Of a stretch of DNA of 64,000 bases, positions 20,301 to 30,072 are shown in pieces; position 1 is the first letter of the stretch, and the number at the start of each line of letters is the position of its first letter. Both the position numbers and the translations under genes were made by a program. The DNA lies in NCBI GenBank assembly GCA_963840785.1, contig CAWJAF010000007.1, forward strand, positions 62,001 to 126,000. Reading direction: 5' to 3'. The stretch comes from JALYOK01 sp963840785 (lineage in GTDB: Bacteria; Pseudomonadota; Gammaproteobacteria; Burkholderiales; JALYOK01). Below the pieces are notes generated by a model that was not told the DNA's origin, searched no databases, and saw only the letters and a list, made by a program, of their open reading frames with translations.

Positions 20301-21033
20301 TAGCTTGACAGGTCGTTAATGCGGTATTGCTGCACCACTGAACGCTGGATAATGTGTAGTAGTACGGTCCGTTATTTAATAAATAGGTTCCGCCGCCGCC
20401 GCCGCTCTTCTTGCGATATTTGAAATTTGAGTCCGGATAGTTATAACCGGCTGTCACCGCAGGCGCCGTTGTGTACGCGATACCGTTGCGGCGGCATTTG
20501 GTTGTGTCTAACAGCGTCGCAGTGTCAGTATTATTGTGACTTTCCTGTTTGCAGTAATATTGATCCTGGTAATTGCCCAGGTTTGTGATGCTGCCGGGAC
20601 TGAGGAATGGATCTGTTTGGACCTGGTCCCAAAGATTAACGCCACCCGAAACCCGAACTTGATCGGCCCTAACCGTGCCGTCGGCATTGACCGGAGGCTT
20701 GTAGGTGAACAGCGGGTTGTAGTAAATCCCGTTAAATTGCGCGGCATAAAACGGCGGATCCATATTGTCACAAACGGCTTTGTTCCAAAAGTTCGTGGAC
20801 GAAGTATCTCTACAAAGGGATTCGCCGGCTACGTAATCAGGCATGAAGTCCGAGGCCATACTGCCGGAATCGTCTAGCACGAACATCATATTCGGCCGCA
20901 CGCTCGTTGCCGTGGAAGTAACCAACGGAACATTGCTTAGGTCAACCGCGAATGCGGTGCTCGCGACGAACAGTGCCATTCCGACCGATAGGGTCTTCTT
21001 AAATTTACGATTTTGCAGCGCCTTGAGTTTCAT
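17333..21033 (-). pseudogene. pilY1: Type IV pilus tip/biogenesis protein PilY1, frameshifted twice
   Basis: PilY1 is the large pilus-tip adhesin and biogenesis factor. The start at 21033 (MKLKALQN) is set by AAGGAG just upstream; a signal peptide is followed by a vWA-like domain with metal site DDSGS. The frame breaks near 19130; the next stretch (about 19130-18700) continues in another frame, and the last (18700-17333) in a third. The C-terminal beta-propeller is recognisable from DGMLHAFDGITGEERWAY and from DLDGNVWRFDI, the calcium-loop type of site. All parts of a normal PilY1 of about 1,200 residues are present in order, so the breaks look recent or artefactual. It is the last gene of the minor-pilin operon. 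Confidence 0.85.
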
Positions 21034-21065
21034 TTGGGACTCCTTCAGATTCATTATTTCGTGGA

Positions 21066-21617
21066 TCAGTAAATTTTTTCTTCGAGGTACGTAACCATTC
21101 CCTGCGGGCTGGTGACGCGCGCTAATACGCGATAGGGTTCGCGGCTGACGGGTATTACCCCTGAGGAACTGTGCGACACGCCTTCGACATTGCTTGTTTT
21201 TGACATAAGATACTGACAGCTTTTATCCGAACACATCCGATCAATGAGCACGGCGACGGTGTTTCCGGTGGTCGGATCTGCCGTAAAATTCCACGCTGCC
21301 GCCCAGTCGCGTTCAAAGTAGCGTAAATTTTGATACGAGGTGCTGTATCCAATACTCGGGTCATCGGTAGCGCCGAGGCCGGTGGCGGCCAATTGAGCGA
21401 CCTTTACCATTGCCTGCTCGAAGGCGAACTCCGCCGCGTTCGTTGCACTTTGGCGCTGCGCGAGATTGCCGGCGATCTTGTTACCGGCATCGACGGAACG
21501 CATCATGCTGATCCCCGCCAGTGACATCGCCACCAACACGATTAAGGCAACGAACAGGACGACGCCGCGCTGCTGTCCGCGCTTTGGAAACATTCTCTTC
21601 GCTAATATAGGTTTCAT
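21066..21617 (-). CDS. pilX: Minor pilin-like protein PilX
   Basis: A 183-residue protein with the PilX N-terminus: basic leader QQRG, then a hydrophobic helix VVLFVALIVLVAMSLAG followed by SMMRSVDAGNKIAGNLAQRQ, a pattern typical of PilX. It joins PilV, PilW and PilY1 in a pilus-tip priming complex. It sits between pilW and pilY1 on the same strand, the usual order. Confidence 0.88.
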   Translation of the reverse strand: MKPILAKRMFPKRGQQRGVVLFVALIVLVAMSLAGISMMRSVDAGNKIAGNLAQRQSATNAAEFAFEQAMVKVAQLAATGLGATDDPSIGYSTSYQNLRYFERDWAAAWNFTADPTTGNTVAVLIDRMCSDKSCQYLMSKTSNVEGVSHSSSGVIPVSREPYRVLARVTSPQGMVTYLEEKIY

Positions 21618-21651
21618 ATACTTTAGTCTCAGTAAGTTTGTATATTTATGA

Positions 21652-22941
21652 CTAGTCGCCGGTTGTGTCTGCCCGATGCACTTGCCAGATCATGTTGCGC
21701 AGTGGAACGATTGTTTCGAACACCTTGTACCGATAGTGTCTTGCATCGCCAGCCGCCACCGCAAAACTAGGGCCGGGGACGGGGTTTGCGGTTGGATTTG
21801 TCCACAAAGGGATGGAGCTGCGGGTCTCAACTTCCGCTTTCTCGAATACTCCACTCCGAGTAACAATCGCCGTGCGAACTGCTTGAACGCGACGCCAACA
21901 ATCCGCGATACCGGCAGTTGTAGTAGTGACGCACGATGGATGATCCGGCGTATTGTCCGCCAGCGCGTTTGCGGGCACTGATTTTGGGTTGACCCAAACG
22001 TCGACAACGCGGTCCGCATCTGTATCCAAGCCATACTGTGCACGGATCGCGATGACACCGTCGGCGAATTCCTGTGGGCCCGCACCCGAACCGTCATCGA
22101 TCGTCATGAGGCTATTTGCCACGTCGACTGCATAGCGCTTTCCAACCAAGGAATTCCCCAAATTGTAGACAAGCGCGTCTTTAATAGCCCCTGTACCAGC
22201 GCTGTAAGTGGCCGGAAGTGCTCTTCCGTCCAATGCAAGCGTCGGATTTAGCACGCCGAAGCCTGCCGCCGGATTAAATTTGGAGGTATCAAGGGCCGAG
22301 TCGAATACCGTAAATTCGGTTGGAGGCGGTTCGACAAAAATCCTATCGTCCGCTCCCAGATCCGTGATTTCCGCGATGATGCAGGTGTCGCCGGTGGGTC
22401 CGGGTGCCGGGCCGGCCGGATCCGGAACCGATGGACATACCACGATTTTGTCGCCGTTATTAAAGCCGACGACCGACGCAACACTTAGAATATTGCCGGC
22501 TGCGACACTCGTGGGGTCCCATGATCCCAATGACGAGGTGACTTTAACTGGCGCGGTCAGTCCACCAAAGGTCGCATAATTGATGTCGATCGTGTCCGAC
22601 GTTGCGCCCGCCGTAATTGTCAGTGGACGTATCACCAACGCCGGTCGCGCCGCGCCGGTTACATTGTTCCATCCGTAAATCGGTGCGCCACGCGCGATTA
22701 GTTGCGTCAGGCCATTGCCGGCGTTACGCAGTTCGCGCTCCATGGAGAACAGGGCGATTGCGCCGTTCTGCTGCGCATCGCCGCCACTGACAGTACTGCG
22801 TTTATGCCCTTCGGAAACAGCGAAAACCTGAAAGATAACAACGGTGCCGATAAGACCAATGACAACGGCCACCATCATTTCCACTAACGAAAAACCGCGA
22901 GCTTTTTTATAATTATGCATGTGAAATCCGATGTGACTCAT
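21652..22941 (-). CDS. pilW: Minor pilin PilW
   Basis: A class III signal peptide is present: KKARG then FSLVEMMVAVVIGLIG, cleaved before Phe by PilD, with Glu at +5. The rest is a long globular domain ending near ETIVPLRNMIW, typical of PilW. Start at 22941 (MSHIGF) or 22920 (MHNYKK). In this sequence the frame is also open upstream into pilV, giving a 613-codon apparent fusion, but the internal prepilin leader shows that two proteins are meant. Confidence 0.87.
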   Translation of the reverse strand: MSHIGFHMHNYKKARGFSLVEMMVAVVIGLIGTVVIFQVFAVSEGHKRSTVSGGDAQQNGAIALFSMERELRNAGNGLTQLIARGAPIYGWNNVTGAARPALVIRPLTITAGATSDTIDINYATFGGLTAPVKVTSSLGSWDPTSVAAGNILSVASVVGFNNGDKIVVCPSVPDPAGPAPGPTGDTCIIAEITDLGADDRIFVEPPPTEFTVFDSALDTSKFNPAAGFGVLNPTLALDGRALPATYSAGTGAIKDALVYNLGNSLVGKRYAVDVANSLMTIDDGSGAGPQEFADGVIAIRAQYGLDTDADRVVDVWVNPKSVPANALADNTPDHPSCVTTTTAGIADCWRRVQAVRTAIVTRSGVFEKAEVETRSSIPLWTNPTANPVPGPSFAVAAGDARHYRYKVFETIVPLRNMIWQVHRADTTGD

Positions 22942-23451
22942 ACGGGAACTGCTGGATCGAGCGCCGCATTGCGAATGATCTGCGTGCGCGTAACGAATAC
23001 ATGGGCGAGGGGCGGAATCCGCCTCGTTGGGCGCACGCCACTGAATCGATATATCGATGACGAAACCTTTAACGAGCGGTGCTGCCGCTACACCGACAAC
23101 CGCCGACGCATCAAACGGTGTGACGGTCACGGTCGCGTTGGTGCGGCCTCCGGTTAAGTTCGCTTGCACTTCGTTGGTAAGCCAATTCGTAAATGAGGCG
23201 CCACCTGTCGCATACAGCGGCATATTGGCGTCGGAGTCGACCCACATTTGAGCAATCAGTTTGTTTGCCGCAAAACTCGCATCGGCGCGATATTTCGCCT
23301 GACTTGTATGGGCAATGGATACCGCCTGCATGCCCACCATTGCTAAAATTCCAAGCGAAAATACAAGGATTGCAATAAGGCTTTCCAGCAGCATAATGCC
23401 GCGCTGAGCGTTAAATGAGGTGGAACGACTCTTCGATTTCATAGCCTTCAT
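22942..23451 (-). pseudogene. pilV: Minor pilin PilV, frameshifted near its 3' end
   Basis: The prepilin leader NAQRG and helix IMLLESLIAILVFSLGILAM identify PilV. Starts at 23451 (MKAMKSK) or 23442 (MKSKSR), both near an AAAGGA. The frame is lost near 22995-23010, at a C-rich run. In the alternative frame the end reads VFVTRTQIIRNAA and stops just before pilW, which is how PilV proteins normally end. As written, the shift fuses pilV in frame to pilW. Confidence 0.8.
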
Positions 23452-23462
23452 TTCCTTTAGCC

Positions 23463-24104
23463 TTATGTACACCGCGGCGCGGCACTGACGCATCGGCGGG
23501 TGTCCGTTATGGCCGAAACGCTTGGGTCACACATTTTTACCTGCCCAGCGGTGCCAATATTAATCTCGAGAATGCGTGCGCCATTTGCCACGCTGAGGCG
23601 CGACGAACGCACACAAATCTTTCTGATTGGGTCGCTAGTGTCATCATTGACTGTCATCAATCGTCCAAATCCATTGAACGTAATCGCATTGACACCACCG
23701 CCAATCGCCATATCACCCGCTTCAACAGTTGCGCCGTCGGAACCTTCTGCGCCGACGCTCCCGGTTACGTAAGCGTAATCAGGTACCCCAGCAACCGGCG
23801 GCAAAATCGCGCGTACCATCCAATTCGTACCCGCACCGTTCCCCAGCGTTGCCAGGTCAGTGTCTTCGGCGTCGCTACCCGCATCTGATGCCGTCAAAAT
23901 AAACTGAACTTGAGCATTGCGTCCTATTGCTTCTGACCGCGCAAGTTGCAACCCATTGACGAGGGATTCAGCCATGTTGCGGATCTTTGAATTTTGTATC
24001 CAGGCGGAATAACTTGGAATTGCCCAGGAAACGCTAATTCCAATAATCGCCAAGCCGATCGCTATCTCAATCAAAGAGATGCCCCGTTGTGTCGACCGTA
24101 ACAT
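23463..24104 (-). CDS. fimT: FimT/GspH-family pseudopilin
   Basis: About 213 residues with prepilin leader TQRG and helix ISLIEIAIGLAIIGISVSW, followed by a GspH-like domain (SEAIGRNAQVQFI). It belongs with the minor pilins and in some species aids DNA binding during uptake. The ATG at 24104 shares one base with the pilE stop (TGATG), which strongly supports this start over one 11 codons upstream and suggests coupled translation. Confidence 0.85.
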   Translation of the reverse strand: MLRSTQRGISLIEIAIGLAIIGISVSWAIPSYSAWIQNSKIRNMAESLVNGLQLARSEAIGRNAQVQFILTASDAGSDAEDTDLATLGNGAGTNWMVRAILPPVAGVPDYAYVTGSVGAEGSDGATVEAGDMAIGGGVNAITFNGFGRLMTVNDDTSDPIRKICVRSSRLSVANGARILEINIGTAGQVKMCDPSVSAITDTRRCVSAAPRCT

Positions 24105-24562
24105 CAGCAACCCCCACCCTTTTTCGTAATCCAACAATTGTTCGGGGTGTGAGCAGACCAGCCCTGTGTTGCTGGGGTGCCAGTTATTGTGCTGGTTCGG
24201 GTATTGAATTGATTAAGGGAGTACGCAAAACCGGCCATCGAGCCTTTGCCGGTCGCGGTGACCGTATAAGTAGTCGCGGTCGCAGCGCAGGTAAAATCAA
24301 AGGAATCACTGGCCGGCACACTTATTTGCGTCGCTGAGGGTGCCGCCGGTGACACCGCGCAGCCGCCCGTGGGATAAGACCGGTTATCTTGAAAAAACTG
24401 CTCCATGCGCACCCGAGCATCGCCCATGGTCGCAGTCGCCTCGGGAATTCTGCTGCGGGTAACGTAGTCCCGGTAACTGGGAATCGCGATGCTGGCGAGA
24501 ATTGAAACGATCACGACGGTGACCATCAATTCAACCAGTGAAAAACCTTGTTGTTGTTTCAT
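24104..24562 (-). CDS. pilE: Type IV pilin, PilE/PilA-like
   Basis: A 152-residue prepilin with a very short leader (MKQQQG) cleaved before FSLVELMVTVVIVSILA, Glu at +5, and a C-terminal disulfide loop formed by CWITKKGGGC. An AGGGG ribosome-binding site sits ahead of ATG 24562. It opens the minor-pilin operon, so it may be a minor pilin of the PilE type rather than the main fibre subunit. Confidence 0.87.
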   Translation of the reverse strand: MKQQQGFSLVELMVTVVIVSILASIAIPSYRDYVTRSRIPEATATMGDARVRMEQFFQDNRSYPTGGCAVSPAAPSATQISVPASDSFDFTCAATATTYTVTATGKGSMAGFAYSLNQFNTRTSTITGTPATQGWSAHTPNNCWITKKGGGC

Positions 24563-24719
24563 GCAACGCCCCTATCAGTAGATGTATGGAATCTTAGGAG
24601 GGGTATATAGAAGCGCCAAAGGTCTTCCGACGGGCGGCGGGCTGGGTGGAATGAGCGGTGGGAATGTGTCTGAATTGTTAGCGTGACGGCACAATTCCCG
24701 ACAGCGCTTGATAGATAGA

Positions 24720-24749
24720 TTAGACAAACGCGGCAATATTTCCTAAAAT
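24720..24749 (+). promoter_or_regulatory. Possible promoter of the Fur-family gene
   Basis: TTAGAC (24720-24725) and TAAAAT (24744-24749) are 18 bases apart. The -10 box ends only six bases before ATG 24756, so a transcript from here would be leaderless for that start or have a short leader for ATG 24777. Confidence 0.3.
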
Positions 24750-24755
24750 CTCGAC

Positions 24756-25184
24756 ATGCCTGAAAATATGGAAGTCATGAAACACGTCGACCCGGTGATA
24801 GATTTACTGGAATCCCATGGCGTTAAGCCGACGCGTCAACGGCTAGACATCGCCCGCGTGTTGTTTGAGCGGAATCAGCATCTTTCCGCCGATCAAGTCA
24901 TGGCAATGGTGAATTTTGGCGGTAGCGAGCTTTCCAAGGCAACGATCTATAACACCTTGAACTTATTCGTAGAAAAGCGCTTGGTTCGCGAAGTCATGGT
25001 CGATCCGGAGAAGGTGTTTTACGATTCCAACACGTCGCCCCATCATCATTTTTTCGACATTGAAAGCGGCGAGATTATTGATATTGACGGAACGGATGTA
25101 AGAGTCGTTGGCCTACCGCCACTGCCGGAAGGCAAGGTGGCCGAAGGTGTTGATGTCGTCGTAAGGATGCGTCGCGAGCGGTAG
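24756..25184 (+). CDS. Fur-family regulator without cysteines, Irr-like
   Basis: A 142-residue Fur-superfamily repressor: winged helix (KPTRQRLDIARVLF, SKATIYNTLNLFVEKRLV) and a dimerisation domain with the HHHFFD metal site. It contains no cysteine at all, so the structural zinc site of classical Fur, Zur or PerR is missing; this and the EVMVDPEKVFYDSNTSPHH stretch resemble Irr-type regulators. It may respond to haem or iron. ATG 24756 lacks a ribosome-binding site, while ATG 24777 (MKHVDP) has GGAAG five bases upstream and is a good alternative. Confidence 0.8.
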   Translation: MPENMEVMKHVDPVIDLLESHGVKPTRQRLDIARVLFERNQHLSADQVMAMVNFGGSELSKATIYNTLNLFVEKRLVREVMVDPEKVFYDSNTSPHHHFFDIESGEIIDIDGTDVRVVGLPPLPEGKVAEGVDVVVRMRRER

Positions 25185-25200
25185 TTCGCCAGGATGCCCG

Positions 25201-25250
25201 CCAGTGCTGGCGCTGCGCGATGCATGCCTGAAACGCCGCGCCTGTATTAG
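25201..25250 (-). repeat. AGGCATGCA dispersed repeat, clear copy
   Basis: On the minus strand it reads GGCGTTTCAGGCATGCA followed by TCGCGCAGCGCC, close to the copy at 36981. It lies between the convergent fur-like and xerC genes. Confidence 0.55.
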
Positions 25251-25269
25251 ATCCTAGAGCACCGTTTTT

Positions 25270-26157
25270 TCAGCGCCGCTTTGCGCGTGGATGAGCGGCG
25301 TCATAAATCTTCGCGAGATGTTGAAAATCCAGATGTGTGTAAACCTGTGTCGAAGAAATGCTGGCGTGGCCGAGCATTTCTTGAACAGCACATAAATCCC
25401 CAGACGATTGCAAAACATGTGAAGCGAAGGAGTGACGCAGCATGTGTGGATGCACTTTGACACCCATATCCCGCCGCAAAGACCAACGCTCCAACCGCGA
25501 TTCAATCGCCCGCGGCCCCAACCGACGTCCACTACGTCCTATAAAAAGTGCAGGTTCATCAGGTTTTGCAAATTGCGCTCGAACCCGAAGCCACGCGGCG
25601 AACGCCCGCAAGGCTTGGCGGCCAACCGGCACAATACGCGATTTTCCACCCTTCCCCATGACGCTGACTTGCGCTTCGGCGACACTCACCGACGTCAAGT
25701 TCAAACCGGTAATTTCCGACAGCCGCAAACCCGACGAATAGGCCAATTCCAAAATCGCTTTGTCGCGAATCGCCAGCGAATCTTCGCTTTTTACATCCAT
25801 CAAGCGCGCCGCTTGGTCCGGCGATAACGCATCCGGCAAACGCTTGGCGCTCCTCGGCGATCGCAGGCCGTTACACGGATTATTTTTTAGCCCGTGATTC
25901 TGGATTAAATAGCCAAAGAATCCGCGCCATGCAGAAAGCATCCGCGAGAGGCTGCGACCGCCTAGTCCCTTACTATGTAGTTGCGAGACAAAGCGACGAA
26001 CATCGTGGACTTGGAGCGAATCGAGCCGTTGATCTTTTGCAATTTCAAACAACACATCGATATCGCGGTGGTAGTGTTGGCAGGTCAACGGCGAGAGCCG
26101 CCGCTCGTGGGCCAAATGGGCCAAATATCCAGCGCGCCAGTCCGTAACGTTTGGCAC
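25270..26157 (-). CDS. xerC: Tyrosine recombinase XerC
   Basis: A 295-residue site-specific recombinase that, with XerD, resolves chromosome dimers at dif. Catalytic residues are visible: Arg in SGLRLSEI, HxxR in HMLRHSFASHVL, a second His in MLGHASISSTQ, and the nucleophile Tyr in QVYTHL. The N-terminal SAM-like domain is intact. GTG at 26157 follows the DUF484 stop directly (TGAGTG). No dif-like site was recognised in the window. Confidence 0.92.
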   Translation of the reverse strand: MPNVTDWRAGYLAHLAHERRLSPLTCQHYHRDIDVLFEIAKDQRLDSLQVHDVRRFVSQLHSKGLGGRSLSRMLSAWRGFFGYLIQNHGLKNNPCNGLRSPRSAKRLPDALSPDQAARLMDVKSEDSLAIRDKAILELAYSSGLRLSEITGLNLTSVSVAEAQVSVMGKGGKSRIVPVGRQALRAFAAWLRVRAQFAKPDEPALFIGRSGRRLGPRAIESRLERWSLRRDMGVKVHPHMLRHSFASHVLQSSGDLCAVQEMLGHASISSTQVYTHLDFQHLAKIYDAAHPRAKRR

Positions 26158-26821
26158 TCAGGCCTTTTTCAACGCGCGCAACAGCGCAACGCTCGCAAGC
26201 TCCGACAAGCGATGCAAATACAACGTGCCCATTTCTGGATAAAAGCGGGCGGCATCTTCGGAAGCCAGAACCAACAACCCAAACACTTCATTGCGCTTGA
26301 GCGGAATCAACGCAAACGAGCGCAAATGACTTGCCGCTTCGCCGAACCAATGATCGACTTCATACACCGCGTGTTGACCGCAATAGGGCGCATTCATCGC
26401 CACGGTAAATTCCTTGATCTCCTTGCTGACATCGGTAAATTCGGCACGCCCCAGCAACGCGCCGGATTTCGGCCAAAGCCGCATCGTGACATGGGGCACG
26501 TTGAACTGTTCTTCCAGGCTCGCGCAAATCATGTCGATGACCGATTCCGGGTCGTATTCGCCAAGCAATGCGACGGCGAGATGATGAATTTTTTCGCTGA
26601 GCTTGTCGTTTTCCTCACCGTACTGAATGAGTTCGTTAGGTTTGCCTTCGAGAATTTTTGTCTTCTCGCGCAGCGTTAAAATTTGCCGCTCGCTGATGGA
26701 AATCGCTCGACCACCGTGCGGATGAGGCAATTGAATCTCGGCGAGATAACGGCGCGAAGTCTTCGAAAAAAGTGGGGTTGTCGCGTAGATATCCGGCGAC
26801 TTGGTCAGCGCTAATTAGCAT
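26158..26821 (-). pseudogene. DUF484 family protein, one frameshift
   Basis: DUF484 proteins (GAF-like fold) usually sit between dapF and xerC; function unknown. The N-terminus MLISADQVAGYLRDNPTFF is read from 26821, and the rest, from LPHPHGGRAISISERQ onward, continues in another frame. One base shift near 26745-26755 restores a normal protein of about 220 residues. The coiled-coil (LREKTKILEGKPNELIQ) and C-terminal domain are intact. Confidence 0.82.
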
Positions 26822-26836
26822 GGAAGTCCCTGAGTT

Positions 26837-27668
26837 TTATAAATCAATTTCACCGATAAACACTTTCGTCGCCGGGCCCGTCATCATAACCGGCGCGCCC
26901 TCGCCGTGCCACTCGATCATGAGTGTTCCGCCGCGCGTCTCGACGCGCACACGCGCGTCAAGCAAGCCGCGCTGAACGCCTGCAACGACCGCCGCGCACG
27001 CGCCGGTGCCGCATGCCAACGTCTCGCCGGCGCCGCGCTCCCACACGCGCAGCTTGATGTTATTGCGATCGACGATTTGCATATAGCCCGCATTGACGCG
27101 CGCCGGGAAATCGCGCGTGATGTTCGATCAATGGCCCCTGAGCCAATACTGGCGCGGCTTCCACGTCATCGACCAGTTGCACGGCGTGCGGATTACCCAT
27201 CGATAGCGCATTGATTTTTAATTTCTCGCCGCCGACATCGATCTCATAAAGCATTTCGCGCGCGGCGCGGCGAAACGGAATTTCGCTCGGCTCAAAACGC
27301 GGCGCGCCCATGTCCACCGTGACATCGCCGTTGTCATTCATGCGCGGCGCGATGATGCCGCTCTTGGTTTCAACGCGAATTTCATTCTTCGTCGATAGCC
27401 CTTCATCGCGCACGAAATGTACGAAACAGCGCGCGCCGTTGCCGCACTGTTCGACTTCGCCGCCGTCGGAATTAAAAATGCGATAACGAAAATCCACGCC
27501 GATTTGTGTCGGGCGCTCAACTAACAAAATTTGATCGCAGCCGACGCCCCGTTGCCGATCGGCGATATGGCGAAGTTGATTGGCGCTGAGTTGGATGTGT
27601 TGCGTGACGCCGTTGAGCATGACGAAATCATTGCCCAGGCCATGCATTTTTGCAAACTTCATCCGCAT
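26837..27668 (-). pseudogene. dapF: Diaminopimelate epimerase DapF, one frameshift
   Basis: DapF converts LL- to meso-diaminopimelate for lysine and peptidoglycan. Both catalytic cysteines are present: QCGNGARCF in the first part (27060-27668) and ACGTGACAAVVAG in the second (26837-27082). The two parts are in different frames, joined by one shift near 27095-27110 in the conserved ARVNAGYMQ region. The enzyme is normally essential and both halves are well conserved, which argues against true decay. Start at 27668 or at MKFAKMHG six bases later. Confidence 0.85.
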
Positions 27669-27733
27669 TGATGAGAGCAGAGAATCATCTTTGACATCAA
27701 GCGATTATATCCAACATTTGCATCGCGATCGAG

Positions 27734-28642
27734 TTAATCGTCGTAAAATTTCGGCTCGCCGATTGGCCGCGTTTTGAATCGTTTGTGCGTCCACAAATAT
27801 TGCTCGGGCATTTCTTTCACGCGATCTTCGATGAATGCATTCATACGCCGCGTGTCGGCCGCTAAATCGTCGCTCGGAAAATTTTCCCAAGCAGGATAAA
27901 TCGTCACCTCATAGCCACGCCCGCCGGGAAGTTGCCGCGGAATCACCGGCAACACCACCGCATCGGTGAGCTGTGCAATGCGCGATAAACCCGTCACCGT
28001 CGCCGCCGGCACACCAAAGAACGGCACGAACAGCGCATCGCGCCGGCCGAAATCCAAATCGGGCAAATAGTAAAACGAAATGTTTTGGCGCAGCGCTTTC
28101 ATCACGCCACGCAACCCATCCTGGCGCGAAAATAACACGGCATGGTTGAAGCGATTGCGGCTTTTGAGCAATATGCGATTCAGCAACTCGCTATTTTGTT
28201 TGCTGTAAACCGAAACAATAGGTCCCTCAACGCTAAGTCGCAAGCCAGCCCAATCCAGCCCGGCAAAGTGTGGCGCAAGCCAAATAACAGGGCGCGATTT
28301 CACGGCACGCCAATGTTCCAGTCCTTGCAGAATGTATCAAGGCAAGAGATGCGCCGGTCAGACGCCCACCACAACAAACATTGTTCAAGCACAACCTGCG
28401 CGAACGTGCAAAAATGATCGCGCGCAATGCGCCGATGCTCGCGTGCGGTCAGCGCCGGAAAACACACGCTGAGATTTTTCAGTGCGACACGTCGCCTTGA
28501 TCTGCCTACGAAATAGAGCAAGTTTCCGAAACCCACGCGCGAGCCAGGCCAACACCGACAACGGCAACCAATGCAACAGCCAGGAAAGGCCCAGAACTAA
28601 GCGACCGCCGATTTCAGCCATTGAAAAACATTTTAAACGCAT
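27734..28642 (-). pseudogene. lpxL: LpxL/HtrB-family lipid A acyltransferase, frameshifted twice
   Basis: Members transfer acyl chains to Kdo2-lipid IVA at the inner membrane. An N-terminal membrane segment (LVLGLSWLLHWLPLSVL) is read in one frame, NLLYFVGRSRRRVALKNL to LDTF in a second, and the catalytic half in a third. The catalytic HxxxxD motif is HFAGLD, and later motifs (LFSRQDG, DLDFGRRDALFVPFFG) are intact. Breaks lie near 28515 and 28310. The start is uncertain (28642 or 28621); one further upstream at 28657 would run into a dispersed repeat. Last gene of the xerC-DUF484-dapF-lpxL group and divergent from metK. Confidence 0.8.
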
Positions 28643-28654
28643 GGCCAGGAGAGG

Positions 28655-28703
28655 CAATGCTGGGCGCCTTCAGGCAGATATTGCCACGAATAAGTATCGA
28701 TAG
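28655..28703 (+). repeat. AGGCATGCA dispersed repeat, clear copy
   Basis: TTCAGGCAGATATTGCCACGAA then TAAGTATCGA matches the copy at 47265 (TTCCAGGCATACTACGCCACGAA then CCAGTATCGA) with few differences. It lies in the divergent lpxL/metK promoter region. Confidence 0.6.
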
Positions 28704-28793
28704 GCTCTTCCCCGACCCGCCCAATCGATGCGCAATGGGCAGCTGGCAATGTGCGAATACTGGAGCGGAATACTGAATCATCCCAGCGACTTT

Positions 28794-28821
28794 TTGAATT
28801 CCCGAGAAAATTTGCTACGAT
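28794..28821 (+). promoter_or_regulatory. Probable metK promoter
   Basis: TTGAAT (28794-28799) and TACGAT (28816-28821) with a 16-base spacer, 45 bases before the metK ATG. No SAM riboswitch fold was recognised in the leader. Confidence 0.4.
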
Positions 28822-28866
28822 TAGGGGTTATCTGACCGCAAATTAACCGATAGGCCGATCCCGAAC

Positions 28867-30060
28867 ATGAGCAATTCCTCTTCACTTCCGAATCCGTATC
28901 CGAAGGCCATCCGGATAAAGTCGCAGACCAAATCTCCGATTCGGTGTTGGACGCGATTCTAGCGCAAGACCCCCACGGCCGGGTAGCTTGCGAGACCTTG
29001 GTGTCCACTGGACTCGTGGTGATTTCCGGCGAAATCACCACCAAAGCCCACATCAATTACATGGAAATTGCGCGCGAAACCGTGCGCCGCATCGGCTATA
29101 CCGATTCCGACATCGGCTTCGACTACAAATCTTGCTCCGTGTTAACGGCATTCAATCGCCAATCGCCCGACATCGCCCAAGGCGTGAATGAAGGCGAAGG
29201 TTTGGATTTAGATCAAGGCGCCGGCGACCAAGGGTTGATGTTCGGCTACGCTTGTCGACGAAACGGCGTCGCTGATGCCGCTGCCGATTTATTACGCGCA
29301 CCGCATCATGCAGCGCCAAGCCGAAGTTCGCCGCGATGGCCGTTTGCCATGGTTGCGCCCGGACGCGAAATAGCCAGCTCACGGTTCGTTATGTTGACGG
29401 CAAGCCGAACGGAAATCGATACCGTGGTCGTGTCGACCCAGCACAGCCCGGACGTTTCGCACGCGCAGTTGTCTGAAGCCGTCATCGAGAAATCATCAAA
29501 CCAGTGTTGCCGAAAGAAATGCTCAAAGACAACACGCGATATTTGGTCAACCCGACCGGCCGTTTCGTCGTCGGCGGTCCGCACGGCGATTGCGGTTTAA
29601 CCGGCCGCAAGATCATCGTCGATACCTATGGTGGCGCGGCGCATCACGGCGGCGGCGCGTTCTCGGGCAAAGATCCATCGAAAGTCGATCGCTCGGCCGC
29701 TTACGCCGATGCGTTACGTGGCGAAAAATATTGTGGCTGCGGGCCTGGCCGATCGTTGCGAAGTGCAAGTCGCTTACGCTATCGGCGTCGCTAAACCAGT
29801 GACCATGATGGTAAATACTTACGGCACAGGCAAAGTCTAGCGACGAAAAAATCATCGAACTGATCCAAAAGCATTTCGACTTGCGTCCGAAAGGCATTAT
29901 CCAAGCGCTCGATTTGCTGCGTCCGATTTACAGCAAGACCGCGGCCTACGGCCACTTCGGCCGCGAAGAGCCGGAATTCACCTGGGAAAAAACCGATAAA
30001 GCGGAAATACTACGTGCCGAATCGGGTTTGAAAGGCGCACGGCCGACTTTAGCCGTAGCT
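28867..30060 (+). pseudogene. metK: S-adenosylmethionine synthetase MetK, about seven frameshifts
   Basis: MetK makes SAM from methionine and ATP. All parts of a normal protein are found in order but in changing frames: FTSESVSEGHPDKVADQIS, VVISGEITTKAHINY, DLDQGAGDQGLMFGYAC, DETASLMPLPIYYAHRIM, VVVSTQHSPDV, GGPHGDCGLTGRKIIVDTYGG, SGKDPSKVDRSAAY and EKIIELIQKHFDLRP. Single-base shifts are needed near 28876, 29253, 29370, 29413, 29490, 29712 and 29838. The true stop is unclear; the end given is approximate. Such a density in an essential, otherwise highly conserved gene points to sequence error rather than decay. Confidence 0.85.
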
Positions 30061-30072
30061 AAAGTTTTTTCG

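Noticed and set aside
22942..23493. A genuine PilV-PilW fusion protein
   Set aside because: Second prepilin leader in the middle and a normal PilV end in the alternative frame show a frameshift instead.
28822..28866. SAM riboswitch in the metK leader
   Set aside because: Only 45 bases after the predicted promoter, and no SAM-I, SAM-II or SAM-IV pattern could be recognised.
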